From Zunongwangia sp. HGR-M22 (lineage in GTDB: Bacteria; Bacteroidota; Bacteroidia; Flavobacteriales; Flavobacteriaceae), in assembly GCF_027594425.1 (NCBI RefSeq), contig NZ_CP115159.1, forward strand, positions 2,627,001 to 2,691,000: 64,000 nucleotides of DNA, given 5' to 3'. The translations under genes and the position numbers were made by a program. Shown here piece by piece: positions 16,279 to 25,628 of the stretch (the first letter of the stretch is position 1; each line of letters begins with the position of its first letter). The notes beneath the pieces were generated by a model. That model was not told where the DNA came from, ran no database searches, and worked only from the letters and a program-made list of their open reading frames with translations.

Positions 16279-19257
16279 ATGAAATACAAATTTCTACTAT
16301 GTTTCCTGTTTTTGGGCTTTACAAGTCTATTTGCCCAAGAATATTTCCCCACAAATTCGGGAGTCAAAACTACCAATACCAACTACACTGTTTTTAAAAA
16401 TGCAAATATTCATGTAGACCCCACCTCTACTATCAAAAACGGAATGTTTGCTATCCAAAACGGAAAAATCACCGCTGTAGGCAAATCGATTAATACTCCT
16501 AAAAATAGTGTGGTTATCGATTTAAAAGGAAAAGATGTTTATGCATCTTTTATAGATCTTTATAGTGAATTTGGAATTGAAAAACCTAAAGGAGAATCTG
16601 GTCGTCGATCAGGTCAATATGAACCAACAAGAGAAGGTTATTATTGGAACGACCATATTAGACCTGAACAAAATGCTGCTAAAAGTTTTAGATACGATGC
16701 CAAAGAAGCTACAAAATATCATAACGGCGGTTTTGGTGTTGTAAACACACATATTCCAGACGGAATAATTCGAGGTAATGGTATTCTTGTTGCTTTAAAT
16801 CCAAAAGGAACTGAAGGTGACCGTATTCTCGAGGATCGCTCTGCACAGTATTTTTCTTTTGATAAAAGTGTAAAATCCAATCAATCTTACCCATCTTCAG
16901 TTATGGGTGTAATGGCATTAATCAGACAAGCTTATTATGATGCTGAATGGTACGCCAATGGACAAGCTAATAATAAAGATCTAGCTCTCGAAGCTTTAAA
17001 CAGAAATAAAAATCTGACGCAAATATTCGCTACAGATAATCTTTTAAACGAATTAAGAGCCGATAAAGTTGGTGATGAATTCGGAGTTCAGTTTGTCATT
17101 CTTGGTAGCGGTTATGAGTACGAGAAATTAGAGGAAATAAAGCAGACAGATGCAACTTATTTGGTTCCTTTAACTTTTCCGGCAGCATACGATGTAGAAG
17201 ATCTAAACATGGCAGAATATGTAAGCCTTGCAGATATGAAACGCTGGAACCAAGCACCGGCAAACTTAAAAATGTTAGCCGATGCTAAGGTACCATTTAC
17301 CATCACAACCAAAGGTTTAGATCCAGCAAAAGAATTTAAAGAAAATCTCCTTAAAGCTATAGAATATGGACTTCCCAAGGAAGATGCATTAGCTGCGCTT
17401 ACTACTACTCCTGCTAAAGTTATTGGTCAATCTGGCAAATTAGGTGAGATTAAAGAAGGCGCATTAGCTAACTTTATTATTACTTCTGGTGACTTTTTTG
17501 AAAAAGATTCAAAAATCTTCGAAAATTGGATTCAGGGAGAAAAAACAGTCATCAACACAATGAATACTACAGATATTACCGGAAAGTATGAGTTGGATTT
17601 AGACGGAAAAGAATATATCCTTAGTATAAGCGGTTCTTCAGATAAGCCAAATGCCACAATAGAGACTAATAATTTGAAGCTGGGCAGTAAACTTAGTTTT
17701 GAAGATAACTGGATGAATGTATTAATATCTTCACCAGATACTACAAAAACTGAATTTATTAGATTAACTGCAAAAGTAGATTCTAGTTCAGATGATATTA
17801 AAGGAAAGGCAGTTCTGGCTAACGGCGACACAACTTCGTTTACAGCTACTAAGCAAGCAGCTAACGAAGAAGAAAGCGAGAAAAAGAAAAAAGAAAAAGA
17901 TACTGAAAACCCAGAAGTTTTACCCGTAAGTTTCCCAAATCAAGCATATGGTTTTGCGCAGATGCCAGAAGCAGAAAATATCCTTTTCAAAAATGCGACT
18001 GTTTGGACCAATGAAGAACAGGGAATTATGGAAAATGCCGATGTTCTTGTAAAAAAAGGCAAAATCGCTAAAGTAGGAAAAGATTTAAAAGCCGGTGGCG
18101 CTACGGTTATCGATGCTACAGGAAAACATCTTACTTCAGGCATTGTAGACGAGCACTCTCATATCGCAGCGTCTTCAATTAACGAAGGAGGACATAATTC
18201 TTCTGCCGAAGTAAGTATGGAAGATGTGATCGATCCTTCAGATATTGCAATTTATCGTGATTTGGCCGGTGGTGTAACAACGGTACAACTTCTCCACGGC
18301 TCTGCAAACCCTATTGGTGGTCGTTCAGCCATTTTAAGACTGAAATGGGGCGCTTCTGCAGAAGAAATGATTTTCGATAACTCGCCAAAGTTTATAAAAT
18401 TCGCCTTAGGAGAAAATGTAAAACAATCGAATTGGGGAAGCGGAAACAGATTTCCAGTAACCAGAATGGGAGTTGAACAAGTGTACAAAGATTACTTTGG
18501 TCGCGCTAAAGATTACATGGATAACAAAGCTAAAAATCCAGATTCTTACCGAAAAGATTTAGAAATGGAAACCCTTGCTGAAATTCTAAGAGATGAGCGT
18601 TTTATTTCTTGCCACTCCTATGTGCAAAGCGAAATAAATATGCTAATAAGCGTAGCCGACAGTATGGATTTTAGAATAAATACTTTTACACATATTCTTG
18701 AAGGTTACAAGCTTGCCGATAAAATGGCCGAGCGTAATATTGGGGGATCAACGTTCTCAGATTGGTGGGCTTACAAATATGAAGTAGAAGACGCTATTCC
18801 TTATAATGCTGCCATTATGCACAGCCAGGGCGTAACTGTCGCTATAAATAGTGATGATGCTGAAATGAGCCGTCGTTTAAATCAGGAAGCTGCAAAGACC
18901 ATGAAGTATGGCGGAGTTTCTGAAGAAGAAGCCTGGAAATTTGTAACACTAAATCCTGCAAAACTGCTTCATTTAGATGACCAGATTGGAAGTATTAAAG
19001 AAGGAAAAGATGCCGATTTGGTGCTTTGGAATAATCACCCGCTTTCTGTTTACGCTAAACCTGAAAAAACAATGATTCAAGGTGTAGTCTATTTTGATAT
19101 TGAGCGTGATAAGGAAATGCGTAAAGAAATTCAGAAACAAAAAAGTGAATTAATCACTCAAATGCTTCAGGCAAAAAACAAAGGCATGAAAACACAGCCA
19201 GTTGTTAAGAAAGATAAAGTTGAAGCGCATTGTGACACTATGGGAACAATCCAATAA
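16279..19257 (+). CDS. Exported tandem amidohydrolase-domain protein
   Basis: A 992-residue secreted protein (signal peptide ending in LFAQE). It carries two amidohydrolase-like halves. The first (about 35-430) has the beta-sandwich lead VFKNANIHVD and the C-terminal ALTTTPAKVIGQSGKLGEIKEG, but where active enzymes have PGFIDxHxH it has YASFIDLYSEFG, so the metal site is missing. A linker with an acidic/Lys-rich patch follows. The second half (about 555-970) has TSGIVDEHSHIAA with an intact HxH, plus FTHILEG and NSDDAE. Possibly imidazolonepropionase-like; substrate unknown. The next gene, 12 nt on, is a related protein. Confidence 0.85.
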   Translation: MKYKFLLCFLFLGFTSLFAQEYFPTNSGVKTTNTNYTVFKNANIHVDPTSTIKNGMFAIQNGKITAVGKSINTPKNSVVIDLKGKDVYASFIDLYSEFGIEKPKGESGRRSGQYEPTREGYYWNDHIRPEQNAAKSFRYDAKEATKYHNGGFGVVNTHIPDGIIRGNGILVALNPKGTEGDRILEDRSAQYFSFDKSVKSNQSYPSSVMGVMALIRQAYYDAEWYANGQANNKDLALEALNRNKNLTQIFATDNLLNELRADKVGDEFGVQFVILGSGYEYEKLEEIKQTDATYLVPLTFPAAYDVEDLNMAEYVSLADMKRWNQAPANLKMLADAKVPFTITTKGLDPAKEFKENLLKAIEYGLPKEDALAALTTTPAKVIGQSGKLGEIKEGALANFIITSGDFFEKDSKIFENWIQGEKTVINTMNTTDITGKYELDLDGKEYILSISGSSDKPNATIETNNLKLGSKLSFEDNWMNVLISSPDTTKTEFIRLTAKVDSSSDDIKGKAVLANGDTTSFTATKQAANEEESEKKKKEKDTENPEVLPVSFPNQAYGFAQMPEAENILFKNATVWTNEEQGIMENADVLVKKGKIAKVGKDLKAGGATVIDATGKHLTSGIVDEHSHIAASSINEGGHNSSAEVSMEDVIDPSDIAIYRDLAGGVTTVQLLHGSANPIGGRSAILRLKWGASAEEMIFDNSPKFIKFALGENVKQSNWGSGNRFPVTRMGVEQVYKDYFGRAKDYMDNKAKNPDSYRKDLEMETLAEILRDERFISCHSYVQSEINMLISVADSMDFRINTFTHILEGYKLADKMAERNIGGSTFSDWWAYKYEVEDAIPYNAAIMHSQGVTVAINSDDAEMSRRLNQEAAKTMKYGGVSEEEAWKFVTLNPAKLLHLDDQIGSIKEGKDADLVLWNNHPLSVYAKPEKTMIQGVVYFDIERDKEMRKEIQKQKSELITQMLQAKNKGMKTQPVVKKDKVEAHCDTMGTIQ

Positions 19258-19269
19258 AAAATTCAGAAA

Positions 19270-20583
19270 ATGAAATTATTTAATATAACATTTATACTAG
19301 CATTTATTTCTGTCTTAGGATTAAATGCGCAACAAATGCCCGCCAAAAAGCAATCTGAAGCAGTTAGCATAGTAGGCGCTACAGCTCATATTGGAAATGG
19401 AAAAGTGATTGAAAAAAGTTTGATCATTTTTGAAGATGGAAAAATAACTAAAGTTGGTGATGCATCTACGGCAGCTTCCCAAGCAAAAGGCATGATTATT
19501 AATGCTGAAGGAAAACATGTATACCCAGGTTTCATTGCGCCAAATGCTAGTTTGGGTTTAGTTGAAATTGATGCAGTTAAAGCTACAGACGATGAAGACG
19601 AAATTGGAGAAATGTTGCCGCATATTCGAAGTTTGATTGCTTACAACGCAGAAAGTCAGGTAACCGAAACCATGCGTCCTAATGGAGTTCTTATGGGACA
19701 AATTGCACCCAGAGGAGGATTTATTTCGGGAACATCATCAATTGTACAATTTGATGCCTGGAATTGGGAAGATGCTGCAATAAAGACAGATGATGGTTTG
19801 CATATTAACTGGCCTAACAGTGTTCGTCGTGGTCGCTGGTGGATGGGTGAAGATCCCAGTGTGAAACCTAGCAAAGAATATCAAGATGATATCAACAAAT
19901 TAAAAAGTTTTTTTGCTGAAGCTAAAGCGTATCTAGCAGGTGACCAGAAAGAAAATAATCTTCCTTATTTAGCTATGGAAACTGTTTTTACCTGCGATAA
20001 AAAAGTGTATGTACATGTAAATGGCGAAAAGGAAATATTAGATGTTATCGCTTTTAAAAAAGCTGAAGAACTTGATAATCTTGTAATCGTTGGTGCCTAT
20101 GATGCACTAAATATTGCAGAAGAGCTAAAAGAAAATAACATCCCAGTATTGACCGGAAGACCACACAGTCTGCCAAATCAAGATGGTGACGATTATGATT
20201 TACCTTATAAACTGGCAGCCGAACTAACTAAAAAAGGCGTGCTCGTAGGAATTGAAGGTAGCGGTGATATGGAACGTATGAATTCTAGAAACCTACCTTT
20301 CTACGCTGGTACAGCCGTAGCTTTTGGTTTAGATAAAGAAGAAGCGCTAAAGCTAATTACCAGCAATACTGCAAAAATATTAGGAATAGACGGTTTGGCA
20401 GGAACTTTAGAAGAAGGTAAAGACGCGACACTTTTTATAAGTGAAGGTGATGCTTTAGATATGAGAACAAATAAGCTTACCGATGCTTTTATTCAGGGTA
20501 GAAAAATTAGCCTGGAAACACGCCAAACAAAGCTTTGGAAACGATATATGCAAAAATACGAAAGACAGGAAGCTAGTAAATAA
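19270..20583 (+). CDS. Exported amidohydrolase-like protein, probably lacking the metal site
   Basis: A 437-residue secreted protein (signal peptide up to LNAQQM) with the amidohydrolase scaffold: AVSIVGATAHIGNGKV beta-sandwich lead, IINAEGKHVYPGFIAPNASLGL and the C-terminal LITSNTAKILGIDGLAGTLEEGKDATLFI. At the HxH position it reads PNAS, so the binuclear metal site appears absent. It also resembles the N-terminal half of the preceding 992-residue protein. Twelve nt separate the genes, so they may act as partners. It ends at a strong terminator. Confidence 0.8.
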   Translation: MKLFNITFILAFISVLGLNAQQMPAKKQSEAVSIVGATAHIGNGKVIEKSLIIFEDGKITKVGDASTAASQAKGMIINAEGKHVYPGFIAPNASLGLVEIDAVKATDDEDEIGEMLPHIRSLIAYNAESQVTETMRPNGVLMGQIAPRGGFISGTSSIVQFDAWNWEDAAIKTDDGLHINWPNSVRRGRWWMGEDPSVKPSKEYQDDINKLKSFFAEAKAYLAGDQKENNLPYLAMETVFTCDKKVYVHVNGEKEILDVIAFKKAEELDNLVIVGAYDALNIAEELKENNIPVLTGRPHSLPNQDGDDYDLPYKLAAELTKKGVLVGIEGSGDMERMNSRNLPFYAGTAVAFGLDKEEALKLITSNTAKILGIDGLAGTLEEGKDATLFISEGDALDMRTNKLTDAFIQGRKISLETRQTKLWKRYMQKYERQEASK

Positions 20584-20610
20584 ACTTTCTAATTTCGAGA
20601 ATTAAACTAA

Positions 20611-20637
20611 AAAGCTGCCTTCAAAAAGGGCAGCTTT
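20611..20637 (+). terminator. Intrinsic terminator after the amidohydrolase pair
   Basis: AAAGCTGCC / GGCAGCTTT stem with a 9-nt loop followed by a T-run, 28 nt after the stop codon. Confidence 0.85.
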
Positions 20638-20655
20638 TTTTAGTATTTTCGCATT

Positions 20656-21462
20656 ATGAATACAGAAATTTCGAGCACTCAAAATAAAAGAATTAAAAAT
20701 CTTATACAGCTTCAGGAAAAATCCAGAAATCGTAGAAAGGAAGGGAAATTTGTGGTTGAAGGTTTACGGGAAACCGGACTCGCCATTCAGGGAGATTTTA
20801 ATCTTTTGGAAGTTTATTTTTGTCCCGATTTTTTTTCTGAAAATGAATTTAAATCTATACCGAATTTCGAGAATTCTAATGCCGAGATCATAGAAATTTC
20901 TACTGAAGTTTATGAAAAATTAGCTTACCGCTCTACTACAGAAGGTTTAATTGCAGTATTTGCTTCAAAAGAAAACAGTCTCAAAACACTTAATTTCAGC
21001 AAAAATAATCCACTTATTTTAGTTGCTGAAGCTCCAGAAAAACCTGGAAATATAGGTGCTATTCTAAGGACTGCCGATGCTGCGAATATCGATGCAGTAT
21101 TAATCGCTAATCCAAAAACCGATCTTTATAATCCTAATATCATAAGATCTAGCGTTGGTTGCGTGTTCACTAACACTATAGCTACGGGAACTACAGCTGA
21201 AATTATCGATTTTCTTCAGAAACAAAATATCGCTATTTACGCGGCGGCATTGCAGGCTTCAGAAATTTATACTAAAATGGATTTCACCCAAGCTTCTGCC
21301 ATTGTCGTTGGCACTGAAGCAACCGGACTAAACCAGGAATGGCGCGATGCGGCAAAGCAAAACATCATTATCCCAATGAGTGGCGCGATCGATAGCATGA
21401 ATGTTTCAGTGGCTGCGGGAATTCTTATTTTCGAGGCTAAAAGACAACGATCATTTTTGTAG
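20656..21462 (+). CDS. TrmH/SpoU-family RNA 2'-O-methyltransferase
   Basis: A 268-residue SPOUT methyltransferase. An N-terminal substrate-binding domain (about 1-105; RIKNLIQLQEKSRNRRKEGKFVVEG) is followed by the knotted SPOUT domain with motif 1 PEKPGNIGAILRTADAA, motif 2 VVGTEATGLNQEW and motif 3 IIPMSGAIDSMNVSVAAGI. The family methylates ribose 2'-OH in rRNA or tRNA; the exact target is not clear (RlmB/TsnR/YsgA-like). The ATG is only 5 nt downstream of TATTTTCG, a near match to a -7 box, so the mRNA leader may be very short. Confidence 0.93.
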   Translation: MNTEISSTQNKRIKNLIQLQEKSRNRRKEGKFVVEGLRETGLAIQGDFNLLEVYFCPDFFSENEFKSIPNFENSNAEIIEISTEVYEKLAYRSTTEGLIAVFASKENSLKTLNFSKNNPLILVAEAPEKPGNIGAILRTADAANIDAVLIANPKTDLYNPNIIRSSVGCVFTNTIATGTTAEIIDFLQKQNIAIYAAALQASEIYTKMDFTQASAIVVGTEATGLNQEWRDAAKQNIIIPMSGAIDSMNVSVAAGILIFEAKRQRSFL

Positions 21463-21504
21463 ATTCGGCATTTAATTTGCTTTTCAATTTTTAAAATTCT
21501 CAAT

Positions 21505-22737
21505 TTGAATCCTGAAACTTTATTTTACATTATTGTCGCTATAATTTTAGCCGATTTTATTTTTGATAAGATCCTGGATACCTTAAACGCTAAGCATTTT
21601 AACGATCCAATTCCGCCAGAATTAGCTGATGTTTACGACAAGGAAGAATACGAAAAGTCGCAGCGTTATAAAAAAGAGCGCTATAAATTCGGAATATTGA
21701 CTTCAGGATTTTCGTTAATCCTAACTTTAGGCTTTCTTTTTTGGGATGGCTTTGAATATGTAGATAATATTGCTCGTGCATTTTCTAATAATGAAATTGT
21801 AATTGCGCTTATTTTCTTTGGTATTATAATGATTGGGAGCGACATACTTACCACGCCGTTCTCCTACTACTCTACTTTTGTAATCGAAGAAAAATATGGC
21901 TTTAATAAAACTTCAAAATCGACATTTTTTGTAGATAAAATTAAAGGTTGGCTTTTAATGGCAATTCTAGGTGGCGGAATTTTAGCACTTATTGTTTGGT
22001 TTTATCAATTTTCAGGTTCATATTTTTGGTGGTACGCCTGGATTTTGATAGCTGTATTTTCCATATTTCTGAATATGTTTTATGCCAAACTTGTTGTGCC
22101 TTTATTCAATAAGCAAAGTCCGCTTGAAGATGGATCATTAAGAACCAAAATTGAAAACTACGCTAAAAGTGTAGGTTTTAAATTAGATAATATTTTTATT
22201 ATCGATGGCTCTAAGCGAAGCACTAAAGCTAACGCTTATTTTTCTGGTTTTGGAAGTGAGAAACGAATTACGCTTTTTGACACTTTAGTGAACGATTTAG
22301 AAGAAGAAGAAATTGTTGCGGTATTGGCGCATGAAGTTGGTCATTATAAAAAGAAACATATCATTTTTAATTTAATTGCTTCAGTACTTACCACAGGTTT
22401 TACACTTTGGTTACTGAGTTTGTTTGTTGGAAATCCGATTTTATCACAGGCCCTAGGCGTAGAAACACCAAGTTTTCATATTGGATTAATCGCCTTCGGA
22501 ATTTTATACAGTCCAATTTCAGAAATTACCGGACTTTTAATGAATCTGATTTCCAGAAAATTTGAATATCAAGCCGATAATTACGCAAAACATACTTATA
22601 ATTCAGAAAATCTTATTAGCAGTTTAAAGAAACTCAGTAAAAATAGTTTAAGCAATTTAACTCCGCATAAAACTTATGTGTTTTGGCATTATTCACATCC
22701 TAGTCTTTTACAACGCTACAAAAATTTGATGAATTAG
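21505..22737 (+). CDS. M48 family (Ste24-type) membrane metalloprotease
   Basis: A 410-residue integral membrane zinc protease related to CAAX prenyl protease Ste24. Several membrane segments surround the catalytic helix LAHEVGHYKKKH (about residue 275, HExxH), and the downstream FEYQADNYA supplies the third zinc ligand. The N-terminal ETLFYIIVAIILADFIFDKILD begins at a TTG codon; no in-frame ATG fits better. In bacteria this family is linked to membrane protein quality control rather than prenyl processing. It starts 42 nt after the methyltransferase gene. A short tandem repeat lies just downstream. Confidence 0.92.
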   Translation: MNPETLFYIIVAIILADFIFDKILDTLNAKHFNDPIPPELADVYDKEEYEKSQRYKKERYKFGILTSGFSLILTLGFLFWDGFEYVDNIARAFSNNEIVIALIFFGIIMIGSDILTTPFSYYSTFVIEEKYGFNKTSKSTFFVDKIKGWLLMAILGGGILALIVWFYQFSGSYFWWYAWILIAVFSIFLNMFYAKLVVPLFNKQSPLEDGSLRTKIENYAKSVGFKLDNIFIIDGSKRSTKANAYFSGFGSEKRITLFDTLVNDLEEEEIVAVLAHEVGHYKKKHIIFNLIASVLTTGFTLWLLSLFVGNPILSQALGVETPSFHIGLIAFGILYSPISEITGLLMNLISRKFEYQADNYAKHTYNSENLISSLKKLSKNSLSNLTPHKTYVFWHYSHPSLLQRYKNLMN

Positions 22738-22756
22738 TTTTGGTTGCCAAGAGAAA

Positions 22757-22782
22757 AGAGATAAGAGATAAGAGATAAGAGA
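22757..22782. repeat. Tandem heptamer repeat AGAGATA
   Basis: Three perfect copies of AGAGATA (22757-22777) followed by a partial copy, preceded by GAGAAA. It lies in the spacer between the M48 gene and rel. Confidence 0.8.
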
Positions 22783-22869
22783 ATTTGAAAAATTTAATAA
22801 GCTTAAAATAATTGAGAAAAAAGCTGAGTTAAATGCTGAAAATCAATATTTGATATTTTAGTTAATTTT

Positions 22870-22906
22870 AATTGATTACTGTTTATTGCTAATTGATTAT
22901 TGTTTA
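22870..22906. repeat. Direct repeat upstream of rel
   Basis: Two 16-nt copies of AATTGATTAYTGTTTA (22870-22885 and 22891-22906, one C/T difference) with a 21-nt period, ending 14 nt before the rel ATG. Confidence 0.75.
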
Positions 22907-22920
22907 CGTATTTTTATTTT

Positions 22921-25131
22921 ATGACAGAGGCATTTATAGAAAAAGAAAATAAAGAAATTGCTCAGCAGTATAAAGAATTGCTGAGAATAAGCTACCAAAC
23001 GCTTACCGACGAGGACAAAAAACTTATACGGGCAGCGTTTGATACGGCTGTAGATGCACATAAAGATCAGCGTAGAAAATCTGGTGAAGCTTATATTTTT
23101 CATCCTATAAGTGTAGCTAAAATTGTAGCTTCAGAAATTGGGTTGGATGCCACCTCTATTGCTGCTGCCCTATTGCACGATGTTGTAGAAGATACCTCGT
23201 ACACATTAGACGATCTGGAAAGAATGTTTGGCGAAACGGTGGCGAAAATTGTAGACGGCTTAACTAAAATTTCCAGTCTTAAAAAGGATAAAGACGTATC
23301 GCTACAGGCAGAGAATTTTAGGAAAATGCTGCTTACCCTTAATGATGATATTCGTGTAATTATCATCAAAATTGCAGACCGCTTGCACAATATGCAGACG
23401 ATGGATGCAATGCGCAGGGATAAGCAAATTAAAATTGCTTCTGAAACCTTATATATTTATGCGCCACTTGCCCATAGAATAGGACTTTATAATGTAAAAA
23501 CAGAACTTGAAGATCTAGGTTTAAAATATACAGAACCTGAAGTTTATCAAGACATTTTCACAAAAATAAAGGAAAGTAAGGAAGAGCAGGACGCATATAT
23601 TAATGAATTTACCAGAGTAATACAAGATTCCTTAGATAAGGAAAATATGGATTATGATATTAAGGGAAGACCAAAATCTATCTTTTCCATTCGTCGTAAA
23701 ATGAGCAAACAAAACATCAGTTTTGATGAAGTTTACGACAAATTTGCGATCCGAATTATTTATAGAAGTGATAAAGAAAATGAGAAGTTTTTAGCTTGGA
23801 AAATATATTCGGTAGTTACAGATCATTTTCGCCCCAACCCTACCCGCTTAAGAGATTGGATTTCGTCACCAAAATCTACCGGTTACGAAGCTTTGCATAT
23901 TACAGTTATGGGTCCCAAAGGACGATGGGTAGAAGTACAGATTCGTAGTGAACGTATGCATGAAATTGCTGAAAAAGGCTATGCTGCACATTATAAATAT
24001 AAGAATGCCGGCGAAAAAGAAGAACAGGGAATTGAAGAGTGGTTAAACCGCCTTCAGGAAGTATTGGAAAATCAAACCGTTAATGCGGTAGATTTTGTAG
24101 AGCAATTCAAATTAAATCTTTATTCCAAAGAAATATTTGTCTTTACACCTCAGGGAGATTTAAAATCTTTACCTAAAGGCTCAACCCCTTTAGACTTTGC
24201 TTTTAGCATCCATACCGAGGTTGGCACTCATACTCGAGGAGCAAGAGTTAATAATAAACTTGTACCATTAAGCCACGTTTTAAAAAGTGGTGATCAGGTA
24301 GAAATAATTACTTCAGAAAACGCAAAACCTAATGTAAACTGGTTAGACTACGCCACTACGGCCAGAGCCAGAGCGAAAATAAAATCTTCCTTAAAGGATG
24401 AAAAAACGGTTATTGCCGAAGATGGAAAAGCGATTTTAACGAGAAAATTAAAAGCTCAAAAAATACCGTTTAATGAAAATACAGTAAACGAACTTGTTGC
24501 TCATTTTCATCTTAAAACAAGCTTGGATCTATTTTATCGTGTAGGTATTGGAAAAATCGATAACCAGTCACTTAAAGAATTTGCATCTTCTCGTAGCAAT
24601 GCTTTAGTAAGTTACATAAAAAGGAAAATAAGTAAGAAACCTGAAGTTAATCAAGACCTTAATAAAGATGAAATTACCGCTAATTACGATCAGCTTGTTT
24701 TTGGAAAAGAAGAAGATGAATTAGAATATAAACTGGCGAATTGTTGTAATCCTATACCGGGTGATGATGTTTTTGGTTTTGTAACGGTAAATGAAGGGAT
24801 TAAGGTGCACAAAATGGATTGCCCAAATGCTATTCAGCTACAAAGTAATTATGCTTATCGCATAATTCAGGCTAAATGGGTAGATTCCTCACAACAAGAT
24901 TTTAAAGCGGTAATTAAACTTAACGGTATAGATAATATTGGTTTAGTAAGCGATGTGACCAGGGAAATCTCCAGTAACATGCATGTTAATATGAAGAATA
25001 TTAATTTTGAAAGTGATGATGGGATTTTTAACGGTCGTATCACAGTAGTTGTTAAGAACAATGCTACATTAATCAAAATTATAGACCGACTGAAAAAAAT
25101 TAACGGGATAGATAAGGTTACCCGTGAATAA
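22921..25131 (+). CDS. rel: Bifunctional (p)ppGpp synthetase/hydrolase (RelA/SpoT family)
   Basis: A 736-residue long RSH enzyme controlling the stringent response. Domains in order: HD hydrolase (about 45-195, with IFHPISVAKIV, LLHDVVEDT and IKIADRLHNM), synthetase (about 235-350, with GRPKSIFSIRRKM, FAIRIIY and STGYEALHITV), TGS (about 395-455, IFVFTPQGDLKSLPKGSTPLDFAF), a zinc-finger-like region with LANCCNPIPGDDV, and a C-terminal ACT domain. Both catalytic centres look intact. The open frame begins at TTG 22900, but the ATG at 22921 gives the standard N terminus. fur follows after 30 nt and purA after that. Confidence 0.96.
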   Translation: MTEAFIEKENKEIAQQYKELLRISYQTLTDEDKKLIRAAFDTAVDAHKDQRRKSGEAYIFHPISVAKIVASEIGLDATSIAAALLHDVVEDTSYTLDDLERMFGETVAKIVDGLTKISSLKKDKDVSLQAENFRKMLLTLNDDIRVIIIKIADRLHNMQTMDAMRRDKQIKIASETLYIYAPLAHRIGLYNVKTELEDLGLKYTEPEVYQDIFTKIKESKEEQDAYINEFTRVIQDSLDKENMDYDIKGRPKSIFSIRRKMSKQNISFDEVYDKFAIRIIYRSDKENEKFLAWKIYSVVTDHFRPNPTRLRDWISSPKSTGYEALHITVMGPKGRWVEVQIRSERMHEIAEKGYAAHYKYKNAGEKEEQGIEEWLNRLQEVLENQTVNAVDFVEQFKLNLYSKEIFVFTPQGDLKSLPKGSTPLDFAFSIHTEVGTHTRGARVNNKLVPLSHVLKSGDQVEIITSENAKPNVNWLDYATTARARAKIKSSLKDEKTVIAEDGKAILTRKLKAQKIPFNENTVNELVAHFHLKTSLDLFYRVGIGKIDNQSLKEFASSRSNALVSYIKRKISKKPEVNQDLNKDEITANYDQLVFGKEEDELEYKLANCCNPIPGDDVFGFVTVNEGIKVHKMDCPNAIQLQSNYAYRIIQAKWVDSSQQDFKAVIKLNGIDNIGLVSDVTREISSNMHVNMKNINFESDDGIFNGRITVVVKNNATLIKIIDRLKKINGIDKVTRE

Positions 25132-25136
25132 TCGCA

Positions 25137-25144
25137 TACCTTTG
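25137..25144 (+). promoter_or_regulatory. Candidate -7 box before fur
   Basis: TACCTTTG fits TAnnTTTG and ends 17 nt before the fur ATG at 25162. It would give fur and purA a promoter independent of rel. No clear -33 TTG. Confidence 0.4.
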
Positions 25145-25161
25145 TGCGGCAGCAAAAAATT

Positions 25162-25617
25162 ATGAGTAAAAAAGTTGTAAATAAAAACGATCAGGCAGTA
25201 GTTAAAAACGTATTCACCAAGTATTTGGAGGAAAAAGGGCACAGAAAAACCCCAGAACGTTTTGCCATTCTGCAAGAAATCTACGATAGTGATGAGCATT
25301 TTGATATTGAATCTTTATATATCAAAATGAAAAATAAAAAGTACCGTGTTAGTAGAGCTACACTGTATAATACAATCGAACTTTTATTAGGATGCGGCTT
25401 GGTGCGCAAACATCAGTTTGGGCAAAACCAGGCACAATACGAAAAATCTTATTTTGATAGACAACACGATCATATTATTCTTACCGATACCGGTGAGGTG
25501 ATCGAATTTTGCGATCCTCGCATTCAATCTATTAAGCAAACAATAGAAGAAGTGTTTGATATAGAAATAAACAAACATTCTTTATATTTTTACGGCAATA
25601 AAAAAACAACCAATTAA
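25162..25617 (+). CDS. fur: Fur-family transcriptional regulator
   Basis: A 151-residue Fur-family metalloregulator. The winged helix is seen at [15 protein letters not shown] and [19 protein letters not shown], followed by the dimerisation domain with [20 protein letters not shown] carrying conserved metal-ligand histidines. The C-terminal CxxC zinc site found in many Fur proteins is not visible, so this may sense iron, zinc or peroxide. A longer frame from GTG 25144 exists, but ATG 25162 is the likely start. purA begins 11 nt after its stop, so they should be cotranscribed. Confidence 0.9.
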   Translation: MSKKVVNKNDQAVVKNVFTKYLEEKGHRKTPERFAILQEIYDSDEHFDIESLYIKMKNKKYRVSRATLYNTIELLLGCGLVRKHQFGQNQAQYEKSYFDRQHDHIILTDTGEVIEFCDPRIQSIKQTIEEVFDIEINKHSLYFYGNKKTTN

Positions 25618-25628
25618 GTATAATTTTC

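Noticed and set aside
22757-22782. Possible CRISPR or VNTR array
   Set aside because: Only three 7-nt units without spacers; too short for a CRISPR array, listed only as a short tandem repeat.
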